This document shows positions 56,580 through 64,000 of a stretch of DNA of 64,000 nucleotides, piece by piece. The stretch covers positions 153,960-217,959 of the forward strand of contig MVAQ01000007.1 in the NCBI GenBank assembly GCA_014825775.1. The letters are read 5' to 3'. Within the stretch, counting starts at the first letter, position 1, and the number at the start of each line of letters is the position of its first letter. The notes below the pieces were generated by a model. It worked only from the letters and a program-made list of their open reading frames with translations, had not been told where the DNA came from and did no database searches. The DNA is from Krasilnikovozyma curviuscula (Eukaryota > Basidiomycota > Tremellomycetes > Cystofilobasidiales > Mrakiaceae). A program made the translations under genes and the position numbers.

Positions 56580-57769
56580 ATGTTTCTGTTTCAGAATCAT
56601 GCTATGATTGCCTTCCCCCTCAACAGTCTCGTACTCCTCTTTATCACTCTCCAATGCTTTTTTTGGACCCACCCAGTTTATGCCGTACAAGTCAACTCTC
56701 TGAGCTCCTTCCAGATCCAAGCATGCTACTCTGGTGTTGCTCAAAGTGTCTCCAGTGCACCCAAAACCTCCTATGTGACCTACTCTCAAACCAACAGCTC
56801 AGCGATATGCGCTTCCAGCTGCTTAGGGTACCAGTTTGCGGCCTGTTAGTGTTTAATTTTCTCAGAAGCTTCACTTCATTCATTCTGAATCTGGAATTGT
56901 GCAATAGTTACCAATACCGCATCTTCCCCGAACTGCTATTGTACAAACACAGGTGAGACAAAAACATAAATATCTTGTTTACTTTCACTTTCACAAAACT
57001 CTGACTCTGATTATTTACCTCTCTGTCGCTAGATCCTTCGGGGACACTGACAGGCTTAGCCTGTGATGCTTACAAGGGGAACTCCATCTATGTATACACC
57101 TCATTCGTGCGTGAATCACCGGACGGAGTCAATGGAACTGAATGTTACAACAGCCTTCCTTCCAGCTACTCAGTGAGTACACTTGAATATTTGTCGTCGA
57201 CCAACCAGGGTTACTGAGTGCTTCGGGCTGTAGACATCAACAGCTAAAACAATCGAAACATGCTTCCAATCATGCATCACCACAGTAGGTTTATTGCTGT
57301 TCCCAGCTACACAAACCCACCACTAAGATCACACTATCATTACAGTCCTACAGTCCCGCGCAGATTGCCTTCATGCCCCTTAATTCTAAATGTTACTGCT
57401 CTTCAGCGAACACACCTCCCTCCGGTACAGCGCTTGTTTGCACCATCGGAGGCTATATAGTGAGTTTTCTACTCTCTACCCTTTCGAGTCCTCTAACTAC
57501 GACACTCATCACCTACTTGTTAGTATTACTCCCGCGCGAACCAGCTAGCTCAAGCGTCGAACCTGGCACGGAAACGAAAGGTCAAGACGTACGAACAGGA
57601 AGTGATAGAGGAACGGAGCGTCAAAGTTCATCGGGTCAAACTTCCTGAGCCTGGTTCCCGGCCGGAGGTGACGATGAGGTTAAGCGACTGGGACCGTGGG
57701 TCTGTGCTGACAGATCGTCGGTTACAGGAGATGAGCCGGATCTGGATGGCAAAGACGAACCGGCGATGA
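56580..57769 (+). CDS. Secreted WSC-like cysteine-rich protein 1 with conserved charged tail
   Basis: Six exons: 56580-56844, 56908-56952, 57033-57172, 57234-57284, 57346-57459, 57524-57769; 286 residues. Signal peptide MIAFPLNSLVLLFITLQCFF (from the second Met). Two cysteine-rich modules of WSC type follow. In the first, SFQIQACYSG, SAICASSCLGYQFAAF and SPNCYCTNT; in the second, NGTECYN, TIETCFQSC, IAFMPLNSKCYCSS and ALVCTIGG. The last exon codes for a charged tail YYSRANQLAQASNLARKRKV then KTYEQEVIEERSVKV and so on to the TGA. The same tail closes the paralogue at 62159-63366, which confirms the splicing. WSC modules usually bind glucan or sit on the cell wall (family knowledge). No C-terminal membrane helix or GPI site is seen. 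Confidence 0.72.
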
Positions 57770-57933
57770 GCATTTTTAGGGTTGGCTGTGTAATAGAGGG
57801 ACTTGATTTGTTGAATCCTCAAAGTTGCATTTGTATATTACTTTCCTTATGTATTTAGAAAATCCACGGGCAGAACTAAAAAATTGTAAATATTGATTCA
57901 TGAAATACAAAAGTTTGTTGAGATCTAGAAGTA

Positions 57934-60900
57934 TTAAGCGATACTGATGACTGAGAACGGAACCTCAACATCTTCATCTAATGATGAGAGAGATATAACA
58001 ATTAGACTGCCATCACATGACTACGGAGAGAAAAGAGCTCACCATCTTCATCGTTCACCATGACTTCAACCAAAATTTTCTTGACGTGGGGTGGAATAGG
58101 TTTCTTGCTAACATCTTCCACTAGGTCTGAGAACTTCATTTTCAGTCTTTCCGCACTCTGGAATACAATCAAGTAGTCAATGCCTAGCATTCAAAGAGAA
58201 TGCAGGAGAGGATGAAGTGACACACCTTCTTTGGGTTGGTGAAGGCACTCCAGAGCATAGATACGCCTTGGGAAACCATAGTGACCTCCAGTTTATGTTC
58301 TGTCTTGAACCAATCAACGACTTCTTGCAGAGTTGGGTTGCCCTCGAACGAGAACCTGTCCCAAAGCGTCCATTCTACTTCGCCGTACTTCTGCTTCGCA
58401 GCCGCGATAGGTTCTGAGAAACCGAAGAACGGCAGAGCAAGGTTTACGAACCCGTTCTTGTAATCTTCAAGTTTGGATTTGCCATCGATGATCTGGAGAA
58501 GTGAAGGCGATGTCAGTAAAGTTCACTTCAATGATTCGTACCACAAAAGCTCACCTTGTACAATTCCAAGCAGACCAAGCCAGTCGCCAAGGCAGTTGTT
58601 GTCGCAATCGCTGGAATGATCTTACCAGCAATCAACTTAGTCTTGTGTCGATCAGCTGGAGCGATGTTGTAGTTGAGAGCTCTCAAATTCGAAGCGGCGG
58701 TGATGAAATCAATGTGGTGGTTTGTATCATCATCCTTCTCGAAGTCGACAGGAGTTAGTCGGTATCCGGCCAAAGTAGATGGTGCTGGCAACGACTCTGC
58801 GATCTTGATTGGATCGTCCTCTGTTCAAATGAAAGACCAGATCAGTAAGCAATCTATAGTCAGCCAAAGATAAAGATGACTTACCTGCTTGTTCATCATT
58901 CTTGACCGGTTCGCTATCAACAACCTGAACTTTCATTCCCTGCTTTGGAACGAACACTGGGACCTGTACAGTGCTCAAGATTCTCTTTAAAATTTCGACA
59001 TCAGTTTCACCCTTTAGACCGTAGTTGAAGGCATGAAGGTTGGCAGCAGCGATTATGTAGTCCATGTGAATTGACTCCTCTGGGTCGAAGATGAGAGGAT
59101 CGGGTGCCCTCTTTGGACCAGACCAGAACGGAGTACCAGTACTTGTAACCTGAAGAAAAAGAGCGAAATTGTCAAAGAGAGTGCCTTGGTGAGAATGAAA
59201 CGGTCGCAACTCACAGCATCCTTTGGCATGCTGGTTAACAGTTGCTTAATCTCATTCGAATAGTCGTGCTCAAACTTCAATCTGGCCCACTCAACACACT
59301 CTTCGAACCTCATTGGCTTAGCAGCAACGAGGTATTCGTGAATCTGAAGAAGTTGCTCGTTGCGCTGGCCGCTGTTCTTGAGAGACGTTTCGATGAAGTT
59401 GGGCTGCGAAAGAAAGAGGTTTACATTGGTTGGTGGATCGACGAATAGACTGTTGAGACGTTCTCGAGACCACTGTAAAGGCAAAAAATTAATATAAAAA
59501 GTGGTGTTGGTGAAGATCAGAACCAGCAAGAATGAAGGAAGCTTACCTCAATGGTGTGTTCAATGGCATTGGGGAAGCTCTTCAAGGTACACATCGGGAT
59601 ACTCTTCTCTGGTGGATCTTGAGAACTGGAGTAGCTTTCAGTCAAGTGGGGAATAACAACTTGAGTGTTTGCCTTTGTTCCAAGGGTACCCGATTCCAGA
59701 AGCGGCTTCGAGTAGTAGACACATCGTCTGTCCATGTATTGACGAGCGGCAAGATTATCAAGCGCGTTGGTCACGCCGTCCAAAGAGGCGAAGAAATCAT
59801 CTCCATAGACATTTTCAGTTTCTCCTCCAACTCGGTCTTCATGAGCTTCGATTTTACTAGCGAGGTCTGGGTTCATTCCAATGACTGCACCTGCCGCCGC
59901 GACGGCTTTGTTCTTGCCCAAGTCACCTGGTCTGAATAAGAACTGTCTGTTGAGATTTGACTTCTCGATGGTGTCCAAATCGGTGATGTGTATTTTCCCC
60001 TGAGGCCCGGTTGACAATCCCATCATAGCCCAGTTCTTGAGCATCTCGCAACCAATGGCACCAGATCCGACCAAGAACTGACGGTGATTGGCGATTTTCT
60101 CCTGGAAATTTTTACCAAAAACAGCAATCTGGTTGTCGTATCTAGAACCTTCAGGTTGGCAATCGGCTTCGGTTGGTAATTCAGTTGGAAGTGATTCCAA
60201 AGAGTCGAAGTAGAGGTGTTGAAGCAGAGGGTGGAACTTGGCAGAACAAGCCTTGAGCACTTCTTGGGCTGTGAATCCACCAAGAACAGCGTTTACAGGA
60301 GCCAAATCACCTGAAGCCTGGTACGCGAGCTCAGTGATGACCTTTTCGTCCAAATCGCCGTCACCCATAGCGCTCGAGTGGATGTCTTTAGCTATTCTGA
60401 CTAGCTCAGCAGCGTCGGCGGCATTACGGGGTTTGGGGAGACGAGAATTGGAGGTTAGGAAGGATGAAAGAGCTTGAAAACCAACGTGAAGAGTTGTCGG
60501 TCGATCCCATTTGGCGAAGTCGGAGATGAGAAATTCCGGGGTCTTAAGTGATTCAGAGAGTGGTTTCTACAAGCGGCGAAATCAGTATCGTATAAATTGA
60601 TGAAAAATCAAATGTGATTTGACTTACAAATTCAAGAACCTTAGGCATCTTAACCTGTGTCCACATTCCACCGCCAGTGTACTTTGATAGACCGGTGGTA
60701 TCACCAATAGTGAACGTGTATGGTCCCTTTACAGTGACCTTTCGTGGAGCAGCTCCGTTCAGCTCTGTCATACCTTGGATTTCAGTGAATGAGATGTAGT
60801 CACCGTCCGAGAGGCCGTGACGAGTTTCATCCAAGCAAGTGACCATTGCTTCTTCAGACTAGAAAAACGAAGGCCAACTCAGAATGAATTCGTATATCAT

Positions 60901-61892
60901 AAAGGATATAGTTTGTGCTTACACTCTCAATCTCGACGACCATTCCGTTGAGGGGGTTCTCGCCATCAGTATCGACCACTTTAAAAGCTTTGCCGAAATC
61001 ACAGAACACTGATCCAAAGAGACCAACTGATGCGGCAGAGATGAAAGCAATAGAGTTTTCGTGTGTAAAGGTATCGATGGCGAGGGATAGAGAAATGGAG
61101 AGGGAGTACGGCGGGGTCAGCACAACGACCTGAAATTACGGGAAAGATATGAGATCAGCTCAAACCTTACAGTCCTAGTTTAACGACGACTCACCTGATA
61201 TGGAGCAACCTTGGCCACATCAAATTCCTCTCCTGGGGCACCTGGAAGCTCCTTGACTGGAACGTAGCTGTTAAGCTCAGCCAGTCTTGGTACAGTCACG
61301 CTGGCTCTGCTTTTACCAACATCCTCCTTTCGAAGGAAAAACTGAGAACCCAAATCTGAAATTGTTGTTGGGGCTGGATCGTAAATTGTTACGGATTTGA
61401 CACCAGCGAGAGTAATGTTCTTGGCTGTAAAGAAGTTGGGAACGGAAACAGGGAGCGAGAATGATGATTCAGCTCGTGAATGCTAGCCTGACAGCAGCAA
61501 TACGTACCGATTTCAACGCCCAATCCCTGAGCTCCGAGAATAAGAACATTGGATAGAGCCATTTTCTTCATCGCTAAATTGGGCCATAGGTTATCAATCA
61601 GTCACTCTTTCAGAAGGCCACCATCGCACTGCATCCACCTCAACTGGTAAAGCTCACCTTCATGGCCAAGAACGTACCTAGGATTGGCATCCATAGACAG
61701 AAGACAATCAGTATCATTATCAAGGCAAAATAGGCGAGCTAGTAAACCTTACAACTGTCGAGAGTACAGTCCCTCGCTGCGAATGAGTGGGAACGAGAAG
61801 AAACGTGGCCATCAGGACCAACTATACTTCATAATACAAAGCACCATTAGGACGTACTCGATCTGGTCATCTACTTCCATAGCTGAAGACAT
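57934..61892 (-). CDS. UBA1: Ubiquitin-activating enzyme E1
   Basis: Activates ubiquitin with ATP for all E2 enzymes. Tiny 5' exons give [20 protein letters not shown] then [20 protein letters not shown] with AQGLGVEIA, the inactive adenylation half. [20 protein letters not shown] follows. The active adenylation half reads [20 protein letters not shown] with [20 protein letters not shown], then [20 protein letters not shown]. The catalytic Cys is in [19 protein letters not shown] (codon 59589-59591). The Cys domain continues [20 protein letters not shown] and [20 protein letters not shown]. The ubiquitin-fold end is [20 protein letters not shown] then [11 protein letters not shown]. All parts are intact. 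About a dozen introns, several near the start. Flanked by the two WSC-like paralogues. Confidence 0.92.
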
Positions 61893-62158
61893 CTTAGAAT
61901 TCTACCGAGAGTGAATAGTCGTAGTGTATGTGTTCTTTTTTGGCGTTCCCGCAAGTGACGAGGTGGAACTACCCAGAAATGCGAAAAAACATGGAAGCAG
62001 TATCTTACACCCTTTTGGATGACAACCATTAAGACAGAAAGTTTGGAGATGTTTCTTCCCCAAAACAAAATTTTTATTGTACAACAAACCAGACTCAACA
62101 TGTAAACAAACCAACAGCCATCTATGCTGCCGCCATATTTCTATAAATCCTGCTACAG

Positions 62159-63366
62159 CTAACGGCGAACTTTCTTCGTGCTCCAAACTTTTCTCATTGC
62201 CTCTAACTTGTTGTCGAAAGCCAACAGATTGCCCTCATCGTTCCAAGTCGAATACCGCATCTCCACAATGGGCCTCAATCCAGCCTGAGGTACAGCCCTG
62301 ATGACCTTGACACTCCTCTCTTCAATGATTTCCTCTTTATATGTCTTCGGTCTACGCTTCGAAAGCTGAGAAGCCGCCGCAATTGGGTTGGTTTGGGTAA
62401 AGTACTATAAGGGGTAGAGATCAGCTAAATGTGGTCAGAGGGTATAAAATGAGGAGGGAAAATTGCAAATGCTGACCACATAAGAGCTGAGATTTGCCAA
62501 TGTGAGCGCACAACCGACTGCTGAAGTTGGTGTATACAGAGTGCTTGACGCTCGGCAATAGCAAGTGCCCAAGACCCCAACCAAACCACCAAAAGCAATC
62601 TCACTTGAACCTGTAGTAGTTTTGGCACATGCAGCTAAGCAAGTCTGTACAGTGTTGGCTGCCAGAATCTAACGAGAAGGAAATGGAGCTGATCAGCCTG
62701 AGCTTCTATGGACGAGCGTGTTGTGTTCTGTGCCACTCACAGAAAATGCAGAAGCACCACTAGTCGGAGGAGCTATCCAACAACCTGTGCCTGCCAGAGT
62801 TGTGGGACTTGTAGAAGGGCTAGAGCCTAGTTTCGCGTAACTGGTGTAAACAAAAACCTATCACCAATAGTGTCTTGATTAGTAACTGAATCCACATCGT
62901 ACAAAGAAGATCAGTTCAGTCTTCTTGAGGAAATTTCTCACTCCATTACTGTAATTGGAATCGCAATTTGCAGACGTCAACAAGCCACCTAAATCTGTGT
63001 TGGTCTGAATCAGTGAAGGGTAACAAACCGCAATCAGCTTCAGGTTCTAAAGATCTAATCCCATAATACATTCGGTTAAACACTTACACAGTAGCAATTT
63101 GTACCGCTGCTGACGCCAGAAAAGATAGCGAACTGACTACCAAGACACTGTGTGGTGCAGCTAGTGGCCCCTGAGCCCGTAGCAGTGGCCGCATTTTGAC
63201 TTTTGACCGGATTGACAATTGCAGCAGTAATGACTGCAGCTCCATAGCAGGATTGGAGTTGGAAGGCGCTCTGGGAGTTAGGGGTAAGGCTGAGTACGCC
63301 AGGTACTGCGATGAAAGCAAAGAATGTGTAGAATAGCAGTGCCAGCTGAGCATTGAGTCGCTTCAT
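62159..63366 (-). CDS. Secreted WSC-like cysteine-rich protein 2 with conserved charged tail
   Basis: Paralogue of the gene at 56580. Signal peptide LALLFYTFFAFIAVPGVLS after MKRLNAQ. Module 1: AFQLQSCYGAA, TSCTTQCLGSQFAIFSGVSS, TNCYC, then the spliced TNTDLGGLLTSANCDSNYSN and VYTSYAKLG. Module 2: GTGCWIAPP, TVQTCLAACAKTTTGSSEIA, GTCYCRASS and VGCALTLANLSSYV. The last exon starts YFTQTNPIAAASQLSKRRP and goes on KTYKEEIIEERSVKVIR to the TAG at 62159-62161. It matches protein 1 in order and length of all parts, including the C-terminal tail. The first exon ends at 63088; five or so introns. Probably a cell-wall or secreted protein; no C-terminal anchor is visible. Confidence 0.72.
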
Positions 63367-64000
63367 AGTCCACCAGGGAATTGTACACCAGGTACAACTG
63401 CTGAAGAGGGTTGTTAATGGAGCAAGAGGCTGGTTGGGCGAAGGAGGGGATTTGAGTTGGCGAGCAGACTTGAAAGCTGAGAACCTTCCTTTTAACACCT
63501 CTGAGCTGAAGTCTCAGCGACATTGTTTAACCTTCAGTAATGGTCCTGGAATAGTCAACGAATATCTAAGAACACGTCGGAAGGTTCAGTAGGAGTGAGT
63601 GTCAGAACATCATCAAGGCGAAAATAAAGTTTGAGTTCCCGTGCGCTTCGGGAAATTCGCCACAACATCTTCGATGTCAAGACAGCTATTGCCTTATGTA
63701 ACCGGTTTCAAATATTAAGTGTGTAGCGGGTATTCTTTCTAATATCTTAATCGGCGTCAGATATTGACGATAGGAGCTATCTTTGATCGCAAATGTGCAC
63801 TGCGATGAACTTGTTACGACGCCTTCCCGCACCTCGATCAAATCTAGACGAGAGGGCGATTATTTCTATAGATCTGGTATGAGCATCATAGTTTCGTAGG
63901 TCTAGACTGAGATCAGTCACTTCGCATTTTGAGAAAGTGCCGACAGTTTATGTGCTTTCCCTTTCGCTTTTTTTTTTTTTTTTTTTTTTTTTAACTGCTT
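63367..64000. other. Right-end flank of WSC-like gene 2 with a long poly-T run
   Basis: Upstream (promoter) side of WSC-like gene 2. It ends with about 25 consecutive T at 63968-63992. No gene is supported. Confidence 0.45.

Noticed and set aside
3465..61892. CSN5, APC8, F-box-like genes and UBA1 as one ubiquitin gene cluster
   Set aside because: They are separated by many unrelated genes, are on both strands, and have independent promoters.
1..64000. Transposons, tRNA or rRNA genes, CRISPR arrays, a secondary-metabolite cluster or a defence island
   Set aside because: No reverse transcriptase, transposase, terminal repeats, cloverleaf, spaced repeats, or clustered biosynthetic genes could be recognised. 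The genes are mostly scattered housekeeping functions.

Overview
The window is nuclear DNA of a fungus, most likely a basidiomycete. Almost every gene is cut by several short GT-AG introns (about 45-110 nt, a few longer), genes lie close together on both strands, and fungal markers are present: translation elongation factor EF-3, a fungal HIS5, and WSC-like secreted cysteine-rich proteins. I could not place it to class from the sequence alone. I recognise no tRNA, rRNA, transposon, CRISPR array or virus-like gene. All spliced gene models were assembled by eye, by joining frames at GT...AG borders and checking that conserved protein blocks read through.

Left third (1-24 kb), mostly housekeeping genes. 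In order: the N-terminal part of the polyadenylation factor CFT1 (minus, cut by the left edge), COP9 signalosome protease CSN5, a membrane-anchored SGNH esterase, SRP14, a small Lys/Ala-rich protein (minus), anaphase-promoting complex subunit APC8, an X-prolyl aminopeptidase (minus, tail to tail with APC8), mitochondrial COX19, two tandem F-box-like paralogues, a glycolipid transfer protein (minus), and the survivin-type protein BIR1.

Middle (24-46 kb): histidinol-phosphate aminotransferase HIS5 with an irregular first splice donor, a Ser/Pro-rich protein of unknown function, the iron-sulfur exonuclease EXO5, a large low-complexity coiled-coil protein, a DUF1275 membrane protein, an atypical short-chain dehydrogenase (minus) with an 11-base homopolymer in its start region, the large EF-3 gene, a small unknown gene and an unknown multi-pass membrane protein.

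Right third (46-64 kb) is more accessory: a secreted GH3 glycosidase interrupted by an in-frame TAG in a conserved motif, a third F-box-like gene, a methionine-type amino acid permease (minus), and then two related WSC-like secreted proteins that face each other across the ubiquitin-activating enzyme UBA1. The pair shares not only its cysteine modules but also a conserved charged C-terminal tail that starts just after a dibasic site. I consider this the most interesting novelty in the window.

UBA1, CSN5, APC8 and the F-box-like genes all belong to the ubiquitin system, but they are scattered among unrelated genes. I see no evidence of a functional cluster.
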